DNA of 64,000 bases. Source: Pseudonocardia kunmingensis. GTDB taxonomy: Bacteria; Actinomycetota; Actinomycetes; Mycobacteriales; Pseudonocardiaceae. The notes under the pieces were generated by a model. It did no database searches. It was given only the letters and a program-made list of their open reading frames with translations, and had not been told where the DNA came from. Shown here in pieces: positions 1-6,780 of the stretch. The stretch is taken from contig NZ_VFPA01000004.1 in assembly GCF_006716445.1 (NCBI RefSeq), positions 62,001-126,000 on the forward strand. Direction: 5' to 3'. A program made the position numbers and the translations under genes. Numbering within the stretch: the first letter of the stretch is position 1; every line of letters begins with the position of its first letter.

Positions 1-447
1 GATGATCGACATCCCCAGGAAGACCGCACCGCAGGCCCCGACGAGCTGAGCTGCCGCCCTGGCCTGGCTGCCTCGCTCGGCCCAGTCGTCCACGAGCAGG
101 ACCCGATCCGTGGCACCCACCACACGCTGCATCCGCAGGACGGGCCGGTTCCCGCGGTAGTCGGCATCCGAGCGCGCAGTCACCTTGTTCGATCCCGGCA
201 GGAGGCCGTGCTCCTTCCGGATCGCGACGAAGCCGACGCCGAGGGCCACCGCGCAGGCGCCGCCGAGCAGGAAGCCCCGCGACTCGATACCGATGACGTG
301 TGTCACGCCGGACCCGCGCCAGGGATCGGCAAGGCCGTCGACCACAGCCTGGAGTCCCTCTGCGTCCGCGAAGATGCGCCAGACGTCAGCGTGGGCGCCC
401 TCCCACCGGAAATGACGGAGGACGGCGGTGCGAGCGGCAGCGGTCAC
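1..447 (-). CDS. Adenine phosphoribosyltransferase-like protein, C-terminus off the window
   Basis: Type I phosphoribosyltransferase related to Apt, which would make AMP from adenine and PRPP in purine salvage. A GTG at 447 opens a frame of 149 codons that runs off the left edge. The order matches the family: N-terminal helix region, then VIGIESRGFLLG (PRPP-binding loop region in Apt proteins), then FVAIRKEHGLLPG, then the PRPP-loop position RVLLVDDWAERGSQA. In classical Apt the last segment is VDDxxATGGT, so this loop is atypical (W-AERGS in place of ATGGT). The protein may therefore be a purine PRT-like paralogue and not the housekeeping Apt. The start is inferred from the reading frame; no strong ribosome site is visible. 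The stop lies outside the window. Confidence 0.75.
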   Translation of the reverse strand, partial: MTAAARTAVLRHFRWEGAHADVWRIFADAEGLQAVVDGLADPWRGSGVTHVIGIESRGFLLGGACAVALGVGFVAIRKEHGLLPGSNKVTARSDADYRGNRPVLRMQRVVGATDRVLLVDDWAERGSQARAAAQLVGACGAVFLGMSII

Positions 448-528
448 CGCGCGACAGTAGGCGCACGACGCACGCTGAGACGCCGTGATCGCCGTGGGGC
501 AGACCGGCGAACAGCGGTGGCTACCCGG

Positions 529-601
529 TGCCCCCGGTGGGATTCGAACCCACACCGTGACCCTTTTAAGGGGCCTGCCTCTGCCGTTGGGCTACGGGGG
601 C
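529..601 (-). tRNA. Short (class I) tRNA with UAA anticodon
   Basis: A 73-nt cloverleaf read on the minus strand. The acceptor stem GCCCCCG pairs with CGGGGGC, the discriminator is A, and CCA is not encoded. The D arm has G18-G19-like GG. The anticodon stem GGCCC/GGGTC carries the loop CTTAAAA, giving anticodon UAA. The T arm is GTGGG-TTCGAAT-CCCAC. UAA would read leucine UUA codons, but bacterial leucine tRNAs have a long variable arm, and here it is only 5 nt (ACGGT). Either this is a non-standard tRNA or a tRNA-like gene with another role. The stems are intact, so it is not obviously decayed. Confidence 0.8.
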
Positions 602-660
602 CGTGCCGGCGTCAGCCTACGGCGACCGCGACCAGGCGTTCATGTTCGCGGTCCCGCCCG

Positions 661-724
661 TGATCGCGAGTATCGGTTGCCCATTGCTGTCACCACGACG
701 ATGAGCAACCGATACCGCGGATCT
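661..724 (-). terminator. Stem-loop downstream of ndh
   Basis: The perfect 11-bp arms GTATCGGTTGC (670-680) and GCAACCGATAC (705-715) extend outward with two one-base bulges through GATC at both ends, giving a stem of about 18 bp with a loop of about 24 nt. It lies just past the ndh stop (743) in the transcribed direction and before the tRNA on the same strand, where a terminator would be expected. There is no clear U-run, as is common in high-GC actinobacteria. Confidence 0.5.
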
Positions 725-742
725 TCGCGAGCGGATCGGGGG

Positions 743-2104
743 TCAGGCGCCCTTGGACACCGGGGGCGCGGGCTCCGTGCGCGGGGCCGGCGGCTTCGGG
801 GCGCCCGCGACTCGGCTGAAGTCGGCCTTCGGGTCCATGATCTGCCCGAGCGGCACGACCTCGCGGCCCATCAGCAGGGCGCCGGTCCAGTCGAGGACGA
901 TCCGGATGCGGCGGTTCCAGGTGGGCATCCGGCTCACGTGGTAGGTGCGGTGCATGAACCAGGCGACCGGGCCGCGCAGCTTGACGCCGTAGATCTCCGC
1001 CACGCCCTTGTAAAGGCCAAGGCTCGCGACCGAGCCCGCGTAGCTGTGCTTGTACTTCGTGAGCGGCCGCCCGCGCAGGTGCGCCACCACGTTGTCGGCC
1101 AGCACCTTCGCCTGCCGCACCGCGTGCTGGGCCGACGGGCTCGTGCGGGCCTCCGGGTCGTCCTTCGACAGGTCGGGCACCGAGGCGCAGTCACCGGCGC
1201 TGAACACGTCCGGCATGCCGACGACCTGCAGCTCCGCCGTGCACTCCACCCGCCCGCGGGCGTCGCGGGGCAGGTCGGTGTGCTCGAGCATCGGGTTGGG
1301 CTTGACCCCGGCCGTCCAGACGATCGTGTCGGTGTCGAACTCGGTGCCGTCGTCGAGGACGACGTGGCCGCCCTCCATCGTCTTCACGCGGGTGTCGAGG
1401 TAGACCTCGATCCCGGCGTCGATCAGGCGCTCGACCGTGTAGCGCCCCATCCGCGGGCCGACCTCGGGCATGATCCGCCCGGCGGCCTCCACGAGGACCC
1501 AGCGCAGGTCGTCCGGGGAGATGTTCTCGTAGTAGCGGGTGGCGTAGCGGGCCATGTCCTGCAGCTCGGCGAGCGCCTCGATGCCCGCGTAACCGCCGCC
1601 GACGACCAGGAACGACAGCAGCCGGCTGCGCAGGTCCGGATCCATCGTGGTGGACGCGGCGTCCAACCGGGACAGCACGTGGTTGCGCAGGTAGATCGCT
1701 TCACCGACGGTCTTGAAGGCGATGCCGCACTCGGCGAGGCCGGGCACCGGCAGCGTGCGGGCGACCGAGCCGGGGGCGACCACGAGCACCTCGTAGCCCA
1801 CCGTGGTGACGTTGCCCGCGGCGAGCTCGACCGTGACCTCGCGCGCCGAGTGGTCGATCGCCGTGACCCTGCCGGTCATGTGGTGGCACTTGCGCAGCAC
1901 CTTGCGCAGCGGCACGACCACGTGGCGCGGCTCGATGGAGCCGGCCGCGGCCTCGGGCAGGAACGGCTGGTAGGTCATGTGCGGCTGCGGGTCGATCACG
2001 GTGACGTCCGCCTCACCCCGCCGCAGCTTCTTCTGCAGCCCGAGTGCGGTGTACATGCCGACGTAGCCACCACCGACGACGACGATCCGCGTGTTGCGCG
2101 CCAT
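743..2104 (-). CDS. ndh: Type II NADH:quinone oxidoreductase
   Basis: Single-subunit, non-proton-pumping NADH dehydrogenase that passes electrons from NADH through FAD to menaquinone at the inner face of the membrane. The 453-residue length is usual for the family. The N-terminus RIVVVGGGYVGMYTAL is the FAD-binding GxGxxG fold. A second GxGxxG (FLVVGGGYAGIEALAEL, about residue 165) is the NADH site. DTIVWTAGVKPNP and MPDVFSAGDCASVPD are the C-terminal FAD contacts seen in NDH-2 proteins. The tail after about residue 385 is basic and amphipathic and suits peripheral membrane binding. The gene stands alone, with a stem-loop after its stop. A related pyridine nucleotide-disulphide oxidoreductase is possible but less likely. 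Confidence 0.93.
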   Translation of the reverse strand: MARNTRIVVVGGGYVGMYTALGLQKKLRRGEADVTVIDPQPHMTYQPFLPEAAAGSIEPRHVVVPLRKVLRKCHHMTGRVTAIDHSAREVTVELAAGNVTTVGYEVLVVAPGSVARTLPVPGLAECGIAFKTVGEAIYLRNHVLSRLDAASTTMDPDLRSRLLSFLVVGGGYAGIEALAELQDMARYATRYYENISPDDLRWVLVEAAGRIMPEVGPRMGRYTVERLIDAGIEVYLDTRVKTMEGGHVVLDDGTEFDTDTIVWTAGVKPNPMLEHTDLPRDARGRVECTAELQVVGMPDVFSAGDCASVPDLSKDDPEARTSPSAQHAVRQAKVLADNVVAHLRGRPLTKYKHSYAGSVASLGLYKGVAEIYGVKLRGPVAWFMHRTYHVSRMPTWNRRIRIVLDWTGALLMGREVVPLGQIMDPKADFSRVAGAPKPPAPRTEPAPPVSKGA

Positions 2105-2128
2105 GCCCTCATGTTCCCACTGGGCAGG

Positions 2129-2896
2129 TCACGACACCTCCCTCCCAGGGGTGAGCCTGGATACCCCGGCCGCCTGCGCCGCGCGGTCGAGCACCTGCTC
2201 GAGCATCGCGGGCGTCAGGCGCCCGGTGAAGGTGTTCTGCTGGCTCACGTGGTAGCAGCCGAACAGGTGCAGCGGGCCGCGCTCACCCGGCAGCTCCACG
2301 TGCGCCCCGTGCGCGAACTTCGGCCGGGGCCGCGGCACCGCCCATCCGGCGTCGGCGAGCACTGGCAGCAGCGCCTGCCACCCGAACCCGCCGAGGACCA
2401 TGACCGCCCGCGGCCGCAGCAGCGCCAGCTCGGCGCGCAGCCACCCGCCGCAACGCTCCCGCTCGTCGGGGGTCGGCTTGTTGTCCGGCGGGGCGCAGTG
2501 CACCGGGGCGGTGATGCGGGTGCCGACCAGCTCGAGCCCGTCGCCCGCGTGCACCGCGGTGGGCTGGGTGGCCAGCCCGACCGCGTGCATCGCCGCGAAC
2601 AGCACGTCCCCGGAGCGGTCACCGGTGAACATGCGGCCGGTGCGGTTCGCGCCGTGCGCCGCGGGGGCGAGCCCGACGATCAGCAGCGATGCGTCGGCCG
2701 GGCCCAGGCCGGGCACCGGGCGCCCCCAGTACTCCTGGTCCCGGAACGCCGCCCGCTTCTCCCGGGCCACCTGCTCGCGCCAGGCGACCAGCCGCGGGCA
2801 GGCGCGGCAGTCGACGAGGGCAGCGTCGAGTTCGCCCACCGTCGCGAACGTGGCGGCCGGCGAGACGCCCGCACCGCCCACCGACGACCTGGTCAC
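2129..2896 (-). CDS. Family 5 uracil-DNA glycosylase (UdgB type)
   Basis: Base-excision repair enzyme that removes uracil, and in this family often hypoxanthine, from DNA. Motif A is GLAPAAHGANRTGR, the family-5 form without the catalytic Asp/Asn of family 1. Then come HCAPPDNKPTPDE and the C-terminal HVSQQNTFTGRLTPAML. Cysteines in CRACPRL near the N-terminus and in FGCYHVS near the C-terminus fit the Fe-S cluster of families 4 and 5. About 255 residues. The start chosen is GTG at 2896 (another GTG at 2899). An ATG at 2965 is in frame but would encode 23 extra residues translated from a 22-bp repeat unit and low-complexity DNA, so it is probably spurious. No partner gene is adjacent. Confidence 0.88.
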   Translation of the reverse strand: MTRSSVGGAGVSPAATFATVGELDAALVDCRACPRLVAWREQVAREKRAAFRDQEYWGRPVPGLGPADASLLIVGLAPAAHGANRTGRMFTGDRSGDVLFAAMHAVGLATQPTAVHAGDGLELVGTRITAPVHCAPPDNKPTPDERERCGGWLRAELALLRPRAVMVLGGFGWQALLPVLADAGWAVPRPRPKFAHGAHVELPGERGPLHLFGCYHVSQQNTFTGRLTPAMLEQVLDRAAQAAGVSRLTPGREVS

Positions 2897-2928
2897 CACG
2901 CCCCACACGCTACGCACGCCCCTTGCCC

Positions 2929-3245
2929 CCGTGAGTCCCCCGTTCTGACAGGGCGAGTCCCCCACACCGACAGCGCGAGTCTCCCGTTCGAACAGGGCGA
3001 GTCTCCTGTTTCAACAGGGCGATTCCGGCGTTCGGCAGGGCGAGCTCCGCGCGTCGTCGGGCCGAGCTGTGCATCGACGGACGGCTCGTCCGCCGGACCG
3101 CGTGCGACGCGCGCTCGGACGAGAAACTCGCCCGGTCAGAACGAAAGACTCGCCCTGTCGGGACGGGAGACTCGCCCGGCCAGAACGCGAGACTCGCCCT
3201 GTCGGGACGGGAGACTCGCCCTGCTCGAATGGGGGACTCGCGGGG
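2929..3245. repeat. 22-bp tandem repeat array A, with orientation switch
   Basis: About five units read left to right (2929-3057), with consensus GCGAGTCTCC followed by CGTTCGAACAGG. The degenerate stretch 3058-3120 follows. Then about six units run in the reverse orientation (3121-3245), consensus CCTGTCGGGACG followed by GGAGACTCGC. Units are 21-22 bp with no spacers. The right end abuts the stop codon of ppx at 3246. The left end reaches the 5' region of the glycosylase gene. The same family recurs near 15,100, 16,040 and 43,700. Confidence 0.85.
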
Positions 3246-4199
3246 TCAGGCGATGCTGCGGGCGATGCCGTCGAGGATGTCGTGCTCGCTCACCACGAGC
3301 TCGGTGACGCCGGCGCGGTCGTGCAGCTCCGCCGCCAGCACGTCGACGATCAGCGCGCCGCCGCCGATGACGTCGATGCGGCCCGGGTGGATCGCCGCGT
3401 GCTGCGCGCGCTCCTCGCGGGACGTGCCCAGCAGCTCCTCGGCCACCCGGTGCAGGTCGGCGCGCGGGAGCCGGGACAGGTGCACGGCGTCCGGGTCGTA
3501 CTCGTGCAGGCCCTGGGTCACGGCGGACAGCGTGGTGATCGTGCCGGCGACGCCCACCCAGGTGCGCACGCCCTCGACGGGCACGGCGGCGAACGCGTCG
3601 TCGAGGATCCGAGTGGCCAGCTCGCGCGCCTGCGCGACCTCGTCGGGGCCGGGCGGGTCGCCATGCAGGCACCGCTCGGTGATCCGGACGCTGCCGATGT
3701 CGACCGAGCGCGCGGCCTGCACGGCGGCCGCGCCGTCGGTGATCGTGCCGACGACGAGCTCCGTGGAGCCGCCGCCCACGTCGACCACGACGAACGGGCC
3801 GTCGTCCGGGTCGAGGTCGCCCACCGCACCGGTGAACGAGAGCTGCGCCTCCTCGTCACCGGAGATCACCTCGGCGTCGGCGCCGAGCGTCGCGCGGACC
3901 ATCCCGAAGAAGTCGTCGCGGTTGCGGGCGTCCCGCGTGGCGCTGGTGGCGACCATCCGCACCCGCTCGGTGCCCTTGCGCCGCAGCACGGCGGTGTAGT
4001 CGGCCAGTGCGGTTCGGGTGCGCTCCAGCGCCTCGGGGGCCAGCTCGCCGGTGGCGTCGACTCCCTGCCCGAGCCGGACGATGCGGGTCTCGCGGTGCAC
4101 GTCGCGCAGCGCGGGCACCCCGTCCGACCCGGTGGTGACGTCGGCGACGAGCAGGCGGATCGAGTTCGTCCCGCAGTCGATGGCGGCCACGCGCGACAT
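3246..4199 (-). CDS. ppx: Exopolyphosphatase / pppGpp phosphohydrolase family
   Basis: Member of the Ppx/GppA branch of the ASKHA ATPase fold, which hydrolyses polyphosphate or converts pppGpp to ppGpp. The N-terminal phosphate-1 loop AIDCGTNSIRLLVADV and the phosphate-2 loop VVDVGGGSTELVVG (about residue 137) are both intact. At 317 residues it is the short actinobacterial two-domain form, lacking the C-terminal HD-like domains of E. coli Ppx (about 510 residues). In mycobacteria the orthologous gene follows DUF501, ftsB and eno directly; here those genes lie 8 kb away, so the cluster has been split. A repeat array begins at the stop codon. Confidence 0.92.
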   Translation of the reverse strand: MSRVAAIDCGTNSIRLLVADVTTGSDGVPALRDVHRETRIVRLGQGVDATGELAPEALERTRTALADYTAVLRRKGTERVRMVATSATRDARNRDDFFGMVRATLGADAEVISGDEEAQLSFTGAVGDLDPDDGPFVVVDVGGGSTELVVGTITDGAAAVQAARSVDIGSVRITERCLHGDPPGPDEVAQARELATRILDDAFAAVPVEGVRTWVGVAGTITTLSAVTQGLHEYDPDAVHLSRLPRADLHRVAEELLGTSREERAQHAAIHPGRIDVIGGGALIVDVLAAELHDRAGVTELVVSEHDILDGIARSIA

Positions 4200-4280
4200 T
4201 GGTCCTCCTGTCGTCGGTCACCGATCACCGTACGCGGCGCGGAGCACCCCGAACCGGCGCCCGACGGCTACCCTCGCCAC

Positions 4281-6071
4281 GTGGTGGATCCGCAGAGGCA
4301 GGAGCCGGGGCGGGCCGCTCCGGCCGGTCCCGTCCCGGCCGTGCGCGAGCCCTCCGGGCACCCACCCGCGATCCCCGCGCAGTCGCGGCGCAACGGGCGC
4401 CCGGCCCATGCCCCGACCGGCGCCGGGCCCCGGAACGTAGAGCCGCCGCTGCAGCCGGGCGACGGGCGCACCCACCTCGTCGAGAACCAGCCGCCGCCGC
4501 TCGCCGGGGCCGACCTGCTCGCCTGCGACCCGGCGCTCGCCGACGCCGTCGCCCGCGAGGGCGCACCGGACGCACTGCCCGCGCTGCGGCAGCTGGCCGG
4601 TCTCGTCGCCTCCGCCGAGGCGCGCGAGCACGCCCGGCTCGCCGACGCCAACCCGCCGCGGCTGCACACCCACGACCGGTACGGCCACCGCGTCGACGAG
4701 GTCGAGTTCCACCCCTCGTGGCACTGGCTGATGCGCACCGCGGTGGGGTGGGGCCTGCACGGGGCGCCGTGGGTGGCCGAGCCGGGCACCGGAGCGCACG
4801 TCGCCCGCGCCGCGGGCTTCTACCTGATGAGCCAGCTCGAGGCGGGCCACGGCTGCCCCGTCTCCATGACCTACGCCGCCGTACCGGCACTGCGCCACGA
4901 CCCGGAGCTCGCGGCGCGGTACGAACCCGGGCTGCGGTCCACGAGCTACGAGTTCGGCCTGGCCGAGCCGTCGACGAAGGCGGGCCTGCTCGCCGGGATG
5001 TCGATGACCGAGAAGCAGGGCGGCTCCGACGTCCGGGCCGGCACGACGACGGCCACGGCGACGTCGGGGGGCACCTACCGCCTCGTCGGGCACAAGTGGT
5101 TCACGTCGGCGCCGATGAACGACCTGTTCCTCACGCTGGCGCAGGCGCCCGGCGGCCTCACCTGCTTCGTGCTGCCCCGCGTGCTGCCCGACGGCACCCG
5201 CAACGCGATCCGGCTGCAGCGGCTCAAGGACAAGCTCGGCAACCGCTCCAACGCGTCCGCGGAGGTCGAGTACACCGGCGCGACGGGGTGGCGCCTCGGC
5301 GACGAGGGCCGCGGCGTGCAGACGATCATCGAGATGGTGTCGATGACGCGGCTGGACTGCGTGCTCGGCTCCGCCGCGCTCACCAGGGCCGCCCTCACCG
5401 AGGCCGCGCACCACGTCGCGCACCGCAGCGCCTTCGGCACCCGGCTCGCCGACGCCCCGCTGATGCAGACCGTGATCGCCGACCTCGCCTGCGAGTCCGA
5501 GGCCGCCACCGCACTCGCGCTGCGTCTGGCCGGCGCCGTCGACCGGGGCGAGAAGGCGTTGCTGCGCCTCGCACTGCCCGCGGCCAAGTACCTGGTCTGC
5601 AAGCGGGCACCGGCCGTGGTCGCGGAGGCGTTGGAGTGCATGGGCGGCAACGGCTACGTCGAGGAGTCGGGCCTGCCGCGGCTCTACCGGGAAGCACCGC
5701 TCAACTCGATCTGGGAGGGCTCGGGCAGCGTCACCGCGCTCGACGTCCTGCGCGCCGTCACCCGCGAGCCCGACTCCGTCGACGCCGTGTTCGCCGAGCT
5801 CGAGGCGGCGTCCGGGCTCGACTCATGGTTCGACCGCGGCGTCCGGGAGCTGCGCACCGAGCTGCGCGCCCGCGAGGAGCGCCGCGCCCGGCGCCTGGCC
5901 GAGATGCTGGCGCTGTGCCTGCAGGGCTCGCTCCTGCTGCGCCACGCGCCCGACGAGGTGGCACGGGCGTTCGTGGCCAGCCGGTTCCTACCCGACGGCC
6001 CGTGGCGGACCGCGGGCACGTTGCCTGCCGAGTCGCACAGCGGCGCGCTCCTCGCCCGCGTCACGCCCTGA
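4281..6071 (+). CDS. aidB: AidB-type acyl-CoA dehydrogenase (DNA alkylation response)
   Basis: FAD protein of the acyl-CoA dehydrogenase superfamily, closely resembling E. coli AidB. Shared blocks include VEFHPSWHWLMRTA, GMSMTEKQGGSDV, YRLVGHKWFTSAP, RNAIRLQRLKDKLGNRSNAS, EALECMGGNGYVEESGLPRLYREAPLNSIWEGSG and the Ada-regulon style C-terminus. AidB binds DNA and is thought to limit alkylation damage. Translation from the GTG at 4281 gives 596 residues, including a proline/alanine-rich extension of about 60 residues before the conserved part begins at THLVENQ. The E. coli protein is 541 residues and lacks this extension. A second GTG is at 4284. No ada or alkA gene is next to it. Confidence 0.92.
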   Translation: MVDPQRQEPGRAAPAGPVPAVREPSGHPPAIPAQSRRNGRPAHAPTGAGPRNVEPPLQPGDGRTHLVENQPPPLAGADLLACDPALADAVAREGAPDALPALRQLAGLVASAEAREHARLADANPPRLHTHDRYGHRVDEVEFHPSWHWLMRTAVGWGLHGAPWVAEPGTGAHVARAAGFYLMSQLEAGHGCPVSMTYAAVPALRHDPELAARYEPGLRSTSYEFGLAEPSTKAGLLAGMSMTEKQGGSDVRAGTTTATATSGGTYRLVGHKWFTSAPMNDLFLTLAQAPGGLTCFVLPRVLPDGTRNAIRLQRLKDKLGNRSNASAEVEYTGATGWRLGDEGRGVQTIIEMVSMTRLDCVLGSAALTRAALTEAAHHVAHRSAFGTRLADAPLMQTVIADLACESEAATALALRLAGAVDRGEKALLRLALPAAKYLVCKRAPAVVAEALECMGGNGYVEESGLPRLYREAPLNSIWEGSGSVTALDVLRAVTREPDSVDAVFAELEAASGLDSWFDRGVRELRTELRAREERRARRLAEMLALCLQGSLLLRHAPDEVARAFVASRFLPDGPWRTAGTLPAESHSGALLARVTP

Positions 6072-6186
6072 GCGGTTCCCTCCCCCGCCGGACGAGCACT
6101 CGATCGTCGCTTCATCGAGTTTCCAGCGCAGCCTCCTACGGTCCCGCGCTGAAACCGCTGGAACCCACCGGACGGACGGAACCCCG

Positions 6187-6237
6187 ATGAGCGAACTGGT
6201 CGTTGTCACTGCGCCTGCGCGAGAAGCGGTGCGATGA
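6187..6237 (+). CDS. Possible 16-codon leader peptide
   Basis: A short frame from ATG 6187 encodes MSELVVVTAPAREAVR and ends in TGA, which overlaps the ATG of the next gene as ATGA (6234-6237). It could couple translation into the membrane protein gene. The evidence is only the overlap and a weak GGAA upstream. It may be chance, since ATGA overlaps are easily made in this DNA. Confidence 0.2.
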   Translation: MSELVVVTAPAREAVR

Positions 6238-6728
6238 GCGCTTCCCCGAACCCCGCGCCGTCGCCCCAGGTCCTCGCTCTCGCGACGGAACGCGGGCTGG
6301 GCCGGCACGTGTCGGCCCAGCAGCTCGGCCACCCGGTCTCCACCACCCGGCTCGTGGCGAGCGCGGTGTTCACGGCGTTGTGCGTGGCGTGGCTCGTGTT
6401 CGCCTGGGTCGGGGACTGGGGGCTGCTCCTGCTGGCGCTGGGGCTGCCGTTCTTCCTGATGACGGGGATCAAGATGTTCGGCACCGTCGCGCTCTACCGC
6501 AACCAGCGCGAGGTCCACCTGTTCGACGGCGGGGTCGTCGTGGTCGCGGGAGGCCGGCCGACGGCCTTCCGGTGGCCGACGCTGACCGTGACCCCGAACC
6601 GGCTGGGGGACAAGCTCCTGGACGTCCGGCTGAGCGGCGACGGGAACGAGGCGGTCCTGGTGGCGGGGTCGTTCGGCGACGACGTCCTCGCCCGGCTGAC
6701 CAGGCAGCTCCAGGACGCCACCGGCTGA
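6234..6728 (+). CDS. Small membrane protein of unknown function
   Basis: 164 residues. A short N-terminal cytosolic or flexible part (residues 1-38) is followed by two close hydrophobic segments at about 40-60 and 63-83, then a soluble beta-rich domain of about 80 residues. It contains EVHLFDGGVVVVAGGRPTAFRW, then VTPNRLGDKLLDVRLSGD. This layout (two TM helices plus a PH-like beta domain with an 'F-DGV-V' strand) resembles small actinobacterial proteins of the DUF6585 type. I assign no function. It lies between aidB and the SARP regulator on the same strand, 52 bp before the latter. Confidence 0.65.
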   Translation: MSASPNPAPSPQVLALATERGLGRHVSAQQLGHPVSTTRLVASAVFTALCVAWLVFAWVGDWGLLLLALGLPFFLMTGIKMFGTVALYRNQREVHLFDGGVVVVAGGRPTAFRWPTLTVTPNRLGDKLLDVRLSGDGNEAVLVAGSFGDDVLARLTRQLQDATG

Positions 6729-6780
6729 CCGACCGGATGTGGTTCGTCCCGGCCTCGGGGCCACTCGATAGGGTCCGCCC

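Noticed and set aside
529..601. tRNA-Lys or tRNA-Phe
   Set aside because: The anticodon loop is CTTAAAA, not CTTTTAA (Lys) or CTGAAAA (Phe). Counted from the 5-bp stem, the anticodon is UAA.
2929..3245. CRISPR array
   Set aside because: The 22-bp units are directly adjacent with no unique spacers, the orientation flips mid-array, and there are no cas genes nearby. It is a tandem repeat, not a CRISPR.
485..3307. 940-codon frame on the plus strand over ndh and the glycosylase
   Set aside because: It runs through a tRNA gene and a repeat array and opposes two recognisable enzymes. Not a gene.
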